A DNA stretch of 50,436 bases, taken from positions 1 through 50,436 of the forward strand of contig CAOJRP010000010.1 of assembly GCA_948442015.1 (NCBI GenBank), given 5' to 3'. Shown piece after piece: positions 8,500 to 15,513 of this stretch (the first letter of the stretch is position 1; the number at the start of each line of letters is the position of its first letter). Below the pieces are notes generated by a model that did no database searches, was not told the origin of the DNA, and saw only the letters and a program-made list of their open reading frames with translations. Both the position numbers and the translations under genes were made by a program. The DNA is from an uncultured Erysipelotrichaceae bacterium. Its GTDB lineage: Bacteria; Bacillota_I; Bacilli_A; RF39; UBA660.

Positions 8500-9147
8500 T
8501 TAATAATAATTAATAATTCCTTTTACTATTGTTTTAGCAATATCTTCTTGATACTTTTCCGTTTTTAACTTTTCCCTTTCCGAAACATTTGATAAAAAGC
8601 CACACTCTATTAACACCCCTGGAATACTTAATTGGCGATACATATAGTATGTGTTACTCATCTTTTTTACTTCTCGATTTGATTTTAATTCTTTATTAAA
8701 AGAATCTTGGATACTTGATGCTAAATCATACGAATCATCTAAATAAAAAACTTGGCCACCACTATATTTGGAATTATCTAAATAATTAATATGGATAGAA
8801 ACATAAAAATCAGCTTTACTTTCATTAATATATTTAATCCGATTATCAAAATCCGATTTTTTCCTTCTTTTAGCATTGGGAGAGGCAAGGTCATAATCTT
8901 CATCTCTTGTCATATAAACAGTAACTCCCTCTTTAGCTAGTTCTTCTTTTAATTTCAAAGCTATGCCTAAATTGATGTCCTTCTCGTAAGTTTCACGGTA
9001 TATAGTTCCAACATCAAGACCACCATGTCCAACATCAATTACGACTCTTTTTCCGCTTAATTTATAATCACTTACTTTAGCATAAACTAGTACAGTTGTA
9101 AGTAATAGTAAACACACAACATATAAAACGTAATATATCTTTTTCAT
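8500..9147 (-). CDS. cwlD: CwlD-like N-acetylmuramoyl-L-alanine amidase
   Basis: A 215-residue exported amidase. A signal or anchor helix (about residues 4-23) precedes an Amidase_3 domain with VVIDVGHGG (zinc His), a Glu in REIYEKD-like context (RETYEKD), SIHIN (second zinc His) and IECGFLSN with the catalytic Glu. CwlD starts formation of muramic-delta-lactam in spore cortex, needed for germination. In Bacillus subtilis cwlD lies shortly downstream of rpsI; here rpsI is 7 kb away, so the intervening genes appear inserted. Size is close to the Bacillus protein. Confidence 0.88.
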   Translation of the reverse strand: MKKIYYVLYVVCLLLLTTVLVYAKVSDYKLSGKRVVIDVGHGGLDVGTIYRETYEKDINLGIALKLKEELAKEGVTVYMTRDEDYDLASPNAKRRKKSDFDNRIKYINESKADFYVSIHINYLDNSKYSGGQVFYLDDSYDLASSIQDSFNKELKSNREVKKMSNTYYMYRQLSIPGVLIECGFLSNVSEREKLKTEKYQEDIAKTIVKGIINYY

Positions 9148-9234
9148 AGTAAACCCCTAATAAAATATATACATTTTAAGATAATTATATTTATTAAAAA
9201 ATACTATAAACATTTTTCTTTGTTGTTAATTTTT

Positions 9235-9459
9235 TTAATATTTTAAGTGATTAGTATAAATTTTTCCTCTTGCAAAGTCATTTTCAGTAATCACTTGATT
9301 TTCTATATATCTACTAATTATAGGTAAGTTCATATTTAATTCTTCTACCATTCTTGTCTTTTTATTTATAATTATAGGCGGTATAAAACAAACATTATAT
9401 CCTCTTTCTAAATATTCTCTAAAATCATCTTTTGCAGTTAATAAACTTGTAATTATTGT
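9235..9459 (-). pseudogene. Probable out-of-frame tail of the upstream gene
   Basis: A stop-free minus-strand frame of about 74 codons runs from 9459 to a TAA at 9235 without any plausible start near its beginning; the first in-frame ATG is near the middle. It encodes protein-like sequence (for example YLERGYNVCFIPPIII and LNMNLPIISRYIENQ). It starts exactly where the preceding gene ends, in another frame. The simplest reading is that a small insertion or deletion near 9455-9465 cut one longer gene into the 9453-10388 part and this tail. A separate small gene or programmed frameshifting is less likely. Confidence 0.55.
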
Positions 9460-10388
9460 TTATAAGGAAAAGTAGCAATTTTACTAACACCACAACATCT
9501 TACTAAAACATCAAGATATTTATTATTAGTTATTTCAATAACTTTTCTAAGACTATCTTTTGGCGAATCTGTATATAATTCTAATCTTTCAAAAAAATTA
9601 AACAAATCAGTCCGTAGTTCTATCATACCTAATGAAATCATTATTATTTTATGGTCATATATTCTATAATTGAAATGATAATAATTAATGTAATGCAACA
9701 ATACATCTAAAATATCAGCTTTAATATATCCACTTTTTAAAATTATCAAAATATCGCTAAGTTCTGGATAAGGATTAATTTTATCCGTAGATATTTTATT
9801 TTGAGGAATATAAGGTTCTGATTTAGTTAAAAACCAATTCATTTTTTCTTTATAATAATCATTATAACATCCTGCTTCATGGGCAGTAGCTTGCATATTA
9901 TATAAATAACCTCTTGATGTTAATAGCCAACTATTTGGTAAATATTTTGTTTTTAATGAACCTTCAATACTTCCAATGTCAATTAAAGCAGAATTATATA
10001 ATTGCATCATAGAAATAAAATTGCTTTTTTCAAATAAAGTGGAATCAATCATAAATAAAAGTTCTAAAACATTTCCCCAATATTGAATACTATTTCTTAT
10101 TTCTAATAAAGTTAATTCTTCGTTTAAATTACTATTAATACTTAAATACTTCGTTTTATACTTTTCTACTAAATATTTTTGATATTCTTTGTTATAAATA
10201 TCATTATAGTATTCATTTATTAAGAATTTAGCAAATAAATCCTTTATTTTTGGTATAAACATAATTAAATCTTGATACTTTTCATAAAACCATTTAGGTA
10301 ATTTAGATTTATCTAAGGTGTGGTTAATATATCTCTCGTTACTAATGGGAAGAAAAAAATCACTTTCAATTTCCGAATAAAATTTCAT
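9453..10388 (-). CDS. Unrecognised protein, probably truncated by frameshift
   Basis: A 311-residue Tyr/Ile/Asn-rich, apparently soluble protein that I do not recognise. It has no signal peptide or clear membrane segment; the C-terminal part (KVIEITNNKYLDVLVRCCGVSKIATFP) continues plausibly into the out-of-frame tail just downstream. The ATG at 10388 follows AGGAAGTG, and a promoter lies at 10423-10452. It stands alone between cwlD and the plus-strand island. If the tail belongs to it, the intact protein would be about 385 residues. No function is proposed. Confidence 0.6.
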   Translation of the reverse strand: MKFYSEIESDFFLPISNERYINHTLDKSKLPKWFYEKYQDLIMFIPKIKDLFAKFLINEYYNDIYNKEYQKYLVEKYKTKYLSINSNLNEELTLLEIRNSIQYWGNVLELLFMIDSTLFEKSNFISMMQLYNSALIDIGSIEGSLKTKYLPNSWLLTSRGYLYNMQATAHEAGCYNDYYKEKMNWFLTKSEPYIPQNKISTDKINPYPELSDILIILKSGYIKADILDVLLHYINYYHFNYRIYDHKIIMISLGMIELRTDLFNFFERLELYTDSPKDSLRKVIEITNNKYLDVLVRCCGVSKIATFPYKQ

Positions 10389-10422
10389 TTTTTCACTTCC
10401 TAACAAACAAAATATAGTTAAT

Positions 10423-10452
10423 ATTGTATATTTGCCATATATACTTAGTCAA
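10423..10452 (-). promoter_or_regulatory. Sigma-A-like promoter for the unrecognised gene
   Basis: TTGACT (10452-10447) and TACAAT (10428-10423) are separated by 18 bases on the minus strand, about 35 bases before the start codon. Confidence 0.65.
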
Positions 10453-10470
10453 GTAATTTATTGTGAGAAT

Positions 10471-10635
10471 CTATTTATATTTAATAAAATCAATAATTTT
10501 CTTATTTATTTTTCCCTTTTCTTTATCTATCCGTTTTTGAGATAGTTTAATAACAATAAAAGAAATTAGTCCATGAGGATAGTATTCAAATTTATTTAAC
10601 TTATTTCTTATTTTTTTAAATACTTCAAATACCAT
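10471..10635 (-). CDS. Small basic hypothetical protein
   Basis: A possible 54-residue protein rich in Lys and Ile (MVFEVFKKIRNKL at the start, with a short hydrophobic patch LISFIVIKL at about 29-37). The ATG at 10635 has GGTGG five bases upstream; another in-frame ATG six codons earlier lacks a ribosome site. It is divergent from the first Xre gene, with the shared spacer holding a candidate operator half-site. No family is recognised, and it could be spurious in such AT-rich DNA. Confidence 0.35.
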   Translation of the reverse strand: MVFEVFKKIRNKLNKFEYYPHGLISFIVIKLSQKRIDKEKGKINKKIIDFIKYK

Positions 10636-10665
10636 CCAAACCACCAATAACATTATAACACATTT

Positions 10666-10684
10666 TATGAAGCAGTACTTAACA
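10666..10684 (+). promoter_or_regulatory. Candidate Xre operator, first copy
   Basis: The half-site CTTAACA (10678-10684) is identical to that before the second Xre gene, while its left partner TATGAAG matches the perfect one at only five of seven positions. The same stretch of about 45 bases, down to the ribosome site, is nearly repeated before both genes. Confidence 0.4.
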
Positions 10685-10731
10685 GATAATTTTTTTGTTT
10701 TGTTCTATATTAATTATAGGTGATAAGAAGT

Positions 10732-10980
10732 ATGACTACATTTAGAAGAGATTTTGATTTTATAGAAAATTTAAATATAGTAATATCTAAAAATGTACGT
10801 AAATATCGTAAATTAGATGGAATTACTCAAGAACAATTAGCTATTGATATTGGAGTTTCTGTTGATTATTTAAGAAGATTTGAAACACAGGAAGGAAAAG
10901 AAGGAATGTCTATTAAAACTTTATATAGAATTTCTGTAGTTCTAAATACTCCCATAAATAAATTTTTAGAAAATAATTAA
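10732..10980 (+). CDS. Xre-family HTH regulator, copy 1
   Basis: An 82-residue protein that is almost entirely a helix-turn-helix_3 domain: NVRKYRKLDGITQEQLAIDIGVS, then DYLRRFETQEG and a C-terminal LYRISVVLNTPINKFL. Such short cI/Xre proteins usually repress their own and neighbouring promoters. The ATG at 10732 is eight bases after AGGTGA and matches the start of its tandem paralogue at 11117; upstream residues are not conserved between the two. It is one of only three plus-strand genes in the window and runs against the direction of replication. A terminator follows, so it forms its own unit. Confidence 0.88.
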   Translation: MTTFRRDFDFIENLNIVISKNVRKYRKLDGITQEQLAIDIGVSVDYLRRFETQEGKEGMSIKTLYRISVVLNTPINKFLENN

Positions 10981-10987
10981 TCACTAG

Positions 10988-11020
10988 GATTTAAAGCTTT
11001 TCATTTAAATCTTTTATTTT
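10988..11020 (+). terminator. Terminator after the first Xre gene
   Basis: GATTTAAA and TTTAAATC form a perfect 8-bp stem with an eight-base loop, followed by TTTTATTTTT. It separates the two tandem regulator genes. Confidence 0.8.
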
Positions 11021-11051
11021 TATATTACTTAATAAATAGTCATAATTTGAT

Positions 11052-11070
11052 TGTTAAGCAATACTTAACA
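11052..11070 (+). promoter_or_regulatory. Candidate Xre operator, second copy
   Basis: TGTTAAG-CAATA-CTTAACA is a perfect 7-bp inverted repeat with a five-base spacer, the usual size for a dimeric Xre operator. It lies about 45 bases before the start of the second Xre gene, at the same distance as the partly decayed copy before the first gene. Confidence 0.55.
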
Positions 11071-11116
11071 GATGATTTTTATGTTTTAGTCTATATTAAT
11101 TATAGGTGAAAAGTTT

Positions 11117-11371
11117 ATGACTACATTTAAAAGAGAGTTCTATTTTGTAGAGAATTTAAATATAATAATATCTAAAAATGTTCGCAAATATCGAAAACTA
11201 GTTGGAATTACTCAAGAACAATTAGCTATCGATATAGGTATTTCTGCTGATTATATAAGAAGATTTGAAACACAAGGTGGTAGAGAAGGTATATCTTTAA
11301 AAACTTTATATAAAATTTCAGTTGTTTTAGATACTCCTATAGGTAAATTTTTTGAGGATACTGAAGAATAA
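11117..11371 (+). CDS. Xre-family HTH regulator, copy 2
   Basis: An 84-residue tandem paralogue of the regulator at 10732. The two share most positions, including VRKYRKL-GITQEQLAIDIG and TLY-ISVVL-TPI-KF; differences are mainly in the recognition-helix area (VSVDYLRRFETQEG versus ISADYIRRFETQGG) and the acidic tail (FEDTEE). The ATG follows AGGTGA by seven bases. The duplication includes the upstream control region, so both may bind related operators. It precedes the DUF3800 gene on the same strand, though a hairpin with a T-rich tail lies between them. Confidence 0.88.
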   Translation: MTTFKREFYFVENLNIIISKNVRKYRKLVGITQEQLAIDIGISADYIRRFETQGGREGISLKTLYKISVVLDTPIGKFFEDTEE

Positions 11372-11468
11372 TTTATAGTAATAAAAATATTTAGCATCCT
11401 TTTTAATTCTTGTAAGAACAGACAAACAGAAGTTTTAAGCTTTTGTCAATGTTATCTTTTCCTTTTTC

Positions 11469-11500
11469 TCACTAAGTTCGACAATTTAGTGATATTTTGT
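11469..11500 (+). terminator. Probable terminator after the second Xre gene
   Basis: TCACTAA and TTAGTGA form a 7-bp stem with a ten-base loop, followed by TATTTTGTT. Between here and the DUF3800 gene there is also a 12-bp self-complementary sequence at 11580-11591 followed by five T, which could be a second stop or an attenuator. Confidence 0.5.
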
Positions 11501-11624
11501 TATTATATAGTTTAAGAAAATTTTTATATAAAATTTTTCGACAATAAAATTATGTTCATCTTTTAGAACTAATTCAAGTATGCTATAGCATTTTTAAAAA
11601 ATTTATAGAAAGAAGTGAGAAACA

Positions 11625-12359
11625 ATAAAAAATGAAATATTTATTCTTATGGATGACTCAGGTAAATTAAATAGTAATGAAAATTCCTGTATTTTTGGTG
11701 GATTATTTTTTTACTCTTCAGAAGAATATTTAAATTTTATAAATAAATATAAAAGTATAATTAATGATTTAAAATGTAAATATTGCAATCAAAATATTGA
11801 AAAATGTGATAAAAATTGTATAGAAATAAAAGCAACTACAAAATTAAAACAAGCAGATAGAAGAAGAATATTTAACCTAGTAAAAAAGCAAAACAATTAT
11901 GGAGTATTTATTAACAATACTAAACTTTATAATAGAATTTTAGAAGATAAATCTTCCAGAGGTAGATATTGTGACTATGCTCAAAAATTAATTGTTAAAC
12001 AAATTGTATTATACTCTATTAAAAATAAATTCATAAACCCTTCTAATGATTTAACAATACGCATAAAATCAGATGATGCTAAAACTAAAAGTAATGGGTA
12101 CTATAGTTTAAAAAATAGTATATATGAAGAATTAGTAAATGGAATTATAAATTTTGACTATTCTATAATACATAAACCTATTTTAAATGGGAACTTAAAA
12201 GTTACTTTAAAAATGTATAATTCAAAATTTCATTATGGTATTCAAAGTGCTGATATAATGTCTAATTATCTACATAGAGAATTTGAGCAATATTTAACTA
12301 ATAACAAAGATATTTCCGCTACTACAAACTTTATTGAAGTTAAATTATTTTTGCCATAA
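11625..12359 (+). CDS. DUF3800 protein with unusual start
   Basis: A DUF3800 protein, with the family signatures DDSG at the N-terminus, EIKATTK, KSDDAKT and the C-terminal QSADIMSNYL carrying a conserved Asp. The acidic pattern suggests an RNase H-like metal-binding core; no function is firmly known, but members occur with phage-defence genes and retrons. A CxxC-like pair (CKYC, CDKNC) at about residues 50-65 is an insertion. The first in-frame ATG (11649) falls on the Met immediately before DDSG and would remove the usual first strand. The frame extends upstream through KNEIFIL to an ATA at 11625 that has GAAGTGAG at ideal spacing, so the start may be ATA, perhaps a mutated ATG. Confidence 0.8.
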   Translation: MKNEIFILMDDSGKLNSNENSCIFGGLFFYSSEEYLNFINKYKSIINDLKCKYCNQNIEKCDKNCIEIKATTKLKQADRRRIFNLVKKQNNYGVFINNTKLYNRILEDKSSRGRYCDYAQKLIVKQIVLYSIKNKFINPSNDLTIRIKSDDAKTKSNGYYSLKNSIYEELVNGIINFDYSIIHKPILNGNLKVTLKMYNSKFHYGIQSADIMSNYLHREFEQYLTNNKDISATTNFIEVKLFLP

Positions 12360-12362
12360 GAA

Positions 12363-12497
12363 AAAGGAATCAAAGTTCCTCATTCCTAACCGAGATGGTG
12401 CTAAGCACTAAATTATAAATCATACATCGGTTATAGACCTGACAAAGCAATAACGCTTTCGGTACAAGTAATATAACATAATGTTGTATTACTTGTC
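12363..12497 (+). ncRNA. Candidate DUF3800-associated structured RNA
   Basis: Right after the DUF3800 stop codon the sequence changes composition and folds into consecutive stems: AGGAAT/ATTCCT (12365-12387); an outer CCGA/TCGG stem (12390-12430) enclosing GTGC-TAA-GCAC; AAAGC/GCTTT (12444-12459); and a 15-bp hairpin with one G-U pair and a three-base loop (12464-12496). No T-run follows, so the last hairpin is not a plain terminator. Computational surveys have described several RNA motifs found next to DUF3800 genes; this may be one of them or a relative. The strand is assumed from the neighbouring gene. Confidence 0.5.
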
Positions 12498-12505
12498 AAT
12501 TATAG

Positions 12506-12696
12506 TATATGATTTCTATGGCAATCGCATAAAAAATAGTATTGATAATCTAACCTCAATAAAATAAGGGATTAGTCAAAAATATTTATATTACAAACTT
12601 CATGTAACAAAAATTTACTAAATTGATTTTTTTAAGTATTTATGGGACTTTTTTACTTTGTGTCAAATTTTTATGCGATTGCCTTATATGATTTCT
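12506..12696. mobile_element. MITE-like element with flanking direct repeats
   Basis: A 167-bp non-coding element (12518-12684) is bounded by 16-bp perfect terminal inverted repeats GGCAATCGCATAAAAA (12520-12535) and its complement (12668-12683). The 12-bp sequence TATATGATTTCT lies directly outside both ends (12506-12517 and 12685-12696), as a target-site duplication would. It has no coding capacity, so it would need a transposase from elsewhere. I cannot assign an insertion-sequence family. Perfect repeats suggest recent insertion. Confidence 0.75.
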
Positions 12697-12781
12697 TAAT
12701 AGAGAAAATACAAAAACTTTCACTTGCTAGAATAAGCAAATAATTTTAACTGTATATATTCCCTAAAATTATTATATTACA

Positions 12782-12801
12782 AAACTTTCCTTAAAAAGTT
12801 T
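12782..12801 (-). terminator. Weak terminator after the YkgJ-family gene
   Basis: AAACTTT and AAAGTTT form a 7-bp stem with a six-base loop about ten bases after the stop codon on the minus strand; the following T-run is poor. The rest of 12697-12781 shows nothing I can assign. Confidence 0.4.
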
Positions 12802-12811
12802 ATATTTTAAA

Positions 12812-13687
12812 TCAAAATAAGTCTTCAATTTTACAAATTATCTTGTAATTTTCTTTTTTAGTTAACTTATTTGAACAATATGGGTCTGTCCATTCTCTTA
12901 AATAAGGAAGTAACAATCTTAAAAACCATTTTGTATTATAGGATACTATTTTTAAATTATCTAAACTAATATTTTTAATAGCACAATTATCCGATAAATA
13001 ATAAACTAAATAATAGTTTCCATCTTTTTCTAATTTAATATCATAAGGGAATATTCGACAATCAATTGGTCTTATATTATAAATACTACATTTACAATCT
13101 TTATAAAAATAGCAAGAATTACTCTTATCTTGTCTTTTCATTTGATATAAACTTTTAAATGAATTATCTTTATACATTTTTGAAAAATCAATACAATTGG
13201 CAAAGTCATTTATTTCTAAATTAATTGATTTTGCAATTTCTTTCGCTTCATTAGGAAGTATCATTGGCGAATCAACTTCTAAATTGGAACAACAAGTAGC
13301 TTTAGCATTAACACATTTCTGACATAAATTAAAAGTTCCTAAATCATTCTCTGTATTACGAAATAAGGCATAAGGACTTTGAATTACATCATCATTATTT
13401 TTATCTGTCGAAATATAGGTGGTTACTCCATATAAAAAATTCTCGTTGATAATTTTAAGACTTATTGTCCCACTTTCGATATCACAATTATCCAAATATT
13501 CATAAGTACCGTTTATAACTTTATTACTAATTACTCCATTAAATTTATACTTACACATTTCACCTTCAAAATTTAAAGTAATATCTGCTGATATTTTATT
13601 ATCTTTTTGATTAAATATAACTTCTTCATTATAAATTTTATTATTCTGTATAAAAGAAGAAATCCATTTCCCCGATAAATCTACCAT
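12812..13687 (-). CDS. YkgJ-family cysteine-cluster protein
   Basis: A 291-residue protein with the YkgJ-type Cys cluster: CQKCVNAKATCC at about residues 125-136, then a single Cys in NCIDF, SCYFYKDCKCSIYNIRPIDCRIFPYD, and NCAI. These cysteines probably bind zinc or an iron-sulphur cluster. The first ~120 residues form a separate beta-rich domain (DLSGKWISSF, repeated short strands) unlike the cysteine part, so this looks like a fusion. The ATG at 13687 has GGAGG five bases upstream. It follows the HD-domain gene closely and shares its strand. Function unknown. Confidence 0.75.
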   Translation of the reverse strand: MVDLSGKWISSFIQNNKIYNEEVIFNQKDNKISADITLNFEGEMCKYKFNGVISNKVINGTYEYLDNCDIESGTISLKIINENFLYGVTTYISTDKNNDDVIQSPYALFRNTENDLGTFNLCQKCVNAKATCCSNLEVDSPMILPNEAKEIAKSINLEINDFANCIDFSKMYKDNSFKSLYQMKRQDKSNSCYFYKDCKCSIYNIRPIDCRIFPYDIKLEKDGNYYLVYYLSDNCAIKNISLDNLKIVSYNTKWFLRLLLPYLREWTDPYCSNKLTKKENYKIICKIEDLF

Positions 13688-13727
13688 AATTACCTCCATT
13701 TTATTTTTGTTGCTATATCTATAAATA

Positions 13728-14516
13728 TTAATTCTTTTCTACTTGCTCATTAATGTACTCATTCATAATATTTCTAATATCTTCCATACGTTGTTTTGTT
13801 TCTTCATCCTTATATTTAATTCTATCTATAAGAACATTTACATAGTTTTTTTCTTTTATAATATCATAAGATTCTTTAAAATTTAAATCAAATATAAATG
13901 CTAAGACACATACCCAATAATCAAGAAGAGTTACTCTATCATGAATATCGACACATTTATTATTTTTTATAGTTTCATATACTTTATCAGAAATTTTAGA
14001 ATTTTCCATATCAGCAATTGATTTTACTTTACCAGGAAATATCGCCTCTATTTTCTCTTCTTTTTTCACTCTAAAATTATCTATTTTATCAGCATCTCTA
14101 ATAATTTTAGCATGTAATAAAAACTTATCATTTAAACCATCTTGAATATTTAATCTACTATGATTATCAATAGCAATTTTTATTAATTCATCATAACTAT
14201 TATCGTCAATAAAATATCTAATTAAATTATCTTCAAATAACATTTTACAGCCATAAGAAGCATGGTCAAACTTCACACTATCAAACTGACTTAAAAAATT
14301 TAACTCTTCAAATCGACCAATATCGTGTAAAAGTGCTATTAATTCGGCAAGTTCTATATCTTCTTCCGATAAATTTAAGTTTTTTGCGATTATTTTAGCA
14401 TTTTCTACTACTTTATAAGTATGAACTACCTTTAACTTAAATCCTAAAGAATCTTGATTATTATACTTTTCTAAAAAATTTTTAAATCCAACTCTTGCTT
14501 TTTGAATATCAATCAT
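13728..14516 (-). CDS. HD-domain phosphohydrolase
   Basis: A 262-residue HD-domain protein. The metal-binding motif is LLHDIGRFEE near residues 68-77, with an upstream His (HTYKVVENAKII), a downstream DNHSRL and the final Asp in IIRDADKIDN. This is the usual H...HD...D layout of hydrolases acting on nucleotides or phosphate esters. The substrate cannot be read from the sequence. GAGGT precedes the ATG at good spacing. It lies between the queuosine-salvage gene and the YkgJ-family gene and may be co-transcribed with them. Confidence 0.85.
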   Translation of the reverse strand: MIDIQKARVGFKNFLEKYNNQDSLGFKLKVVHTYKVVENAKIIAKNLNLSEEDIELAELIALLHDIGRFEELNFLSQFDSVKFDHASYGCKMLFEDNLIRYFIDDNSYDELIKIAIDNHSRLNIQDGLNDKFLLHAKIIRDADKIDNFRVKKEEKIEAIFPGKVKSIADMENSKISDKVYETIKNNKCVDIHDRVTLLDYWVCVLAFIFDLNFKESYDIIKEKNYVNVLIDRIKYKDEETKQRMEDIRNIMNEYINEQVEKN

Positions 14517-14558
14517 TATTTTACCTCACTATCTTTTATATTATATTGAATTTACATT

Positions 14559-15488
14559 CTAATAATGATTTGTCAATGTTCTATGATATGGCTTATTCAT
14601 ATTTGACTTATCTTGTCCAAGTAACCAAATAAAGTCGTTTATAGCCATTTTCTGATATCTCTTTCCCAATTTTTCATAGATATAATCTATTATTTCTAAG
14701 TCATTTGCTCTAATTTCTATTTCTTCTTCACTATTTTCTAATAATTCTATTTGATTATCTACCTTTTCCATTAATTCATCATTAAATTCTAGCATTCCAT
14801 AACATCTCATTACTTGAGGAATTTTATAATCAGCACACCCTATTAAATGAGAATAATCTACTTTCTTTTTTCCAACTGACTCCATTACATGCAATATGTC
14901 AGATGTTAGTAATTGATCTCTTTTATAGAAATATATTTCTCTACCTTTATATTTTGATTTATCTTCAAAATATTTAAAATTGTTAATTATAAATTCTAAT
15001 AATTGTATATCTTTATCAAAATCTTTAATTAATTCATAAAAAGATTTATTTTGTTGTTCAATAAATTGATTCATTTGGACAAGATTATTATATCTATCTT
15101 CCAATAATGGAATTTCAACATTTCCTTCTAAAAATTTTTTAAAATCTTTAAAACTCATATTAAAAGTTTTACCTTCCTTAAATCTATTAATTATTAAATA
15201 CATTATCGCATAAGAACTATCTAACTTTCCTAAAGACGTTTCAATTTCCCATTTTGGATTACCCCAAAAGCAGTAATCTCCTATAGAATGATAGATTAAC
15301 AAAAAATTAATAATAGATTCTAAATTCATATCAAAAATATCAAATGGATTAGATTCTAACCAATAACTTATCTTTGACTCTTCAATTTTCTTAATCATTT
15401 CATCAACTTTTTCATAATTAATTTTTACATATTGCGAATTTTCACAAGCATATTTATAACTTGTATTTAGTTTTTCAATTAATGTCAT
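14559..15488 (-). CDS. Queuosine salvage protein (DUF2419/Qng1 family)
   Basis: About 310 residues of the DUF2419 family, which in eukaryotes and some bacteria releases queuine from queuosine nucleotides so that the base can be reused in tRNA. Recognised signatures are FWGNPKW after an IGDYC segment, the C-terminal LIGCADYKIPQVMRCYGML and the final PYHRTLTNHY, matching the family's PHHRTRTxYY end. I place the start at ATG 15488, five bases after GAGTG; in-frame ATGs at 15500 and 15524 are possible, the latter overlapping the nucleotidyltransferase gene. No queuine biosynthesis genes are seen here, so salvage from outside sources would make sense. Confidence 0.85.
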   Translation of the reverse strand: MTLIEKLNTSYKYACENSQYVKINYEKVDEMIKKIEESKISYWLESNPFDIFDMNLESIINFLLIYHSIGDYCFWGNPKWEIETSLGKLDSSYAIMYLIINRFKEGKTFNMSFKDFKKFLEGNVEIPLLEDRYNNLVQMNQFIEQQNKSFYELIKDFDKDIQLLEFIINNFKYFEDKSKYKGREIYFYKRDQLLTSDILHVMESVGKKKVDYSHLIGCADYKIPQVMRCYGMLEFNDELMEKVDNQIELLENSEEEIEIRANDLEIIDYIYEKLGKRYQKMAINDFIWLLGQDKSNMNKPYHRTLTNHY

Positions 15489-15513
15489 ATTTTCACTCAT
15501 TTCGTTTATATAT

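Noticed and set aside
10671-11110. CRISPR-like repeat before the two Xre genes
   Set aside because: There are only two copies, each joined to a paralogous gene; it is a tandem gene duplication.
11632-11670. Small upstream peptide starting at ATG 11632 before DUF3800
   Set aside because: It is only 12 codons, out of frame, and the ribosome site fits the DUF3800 frame better.
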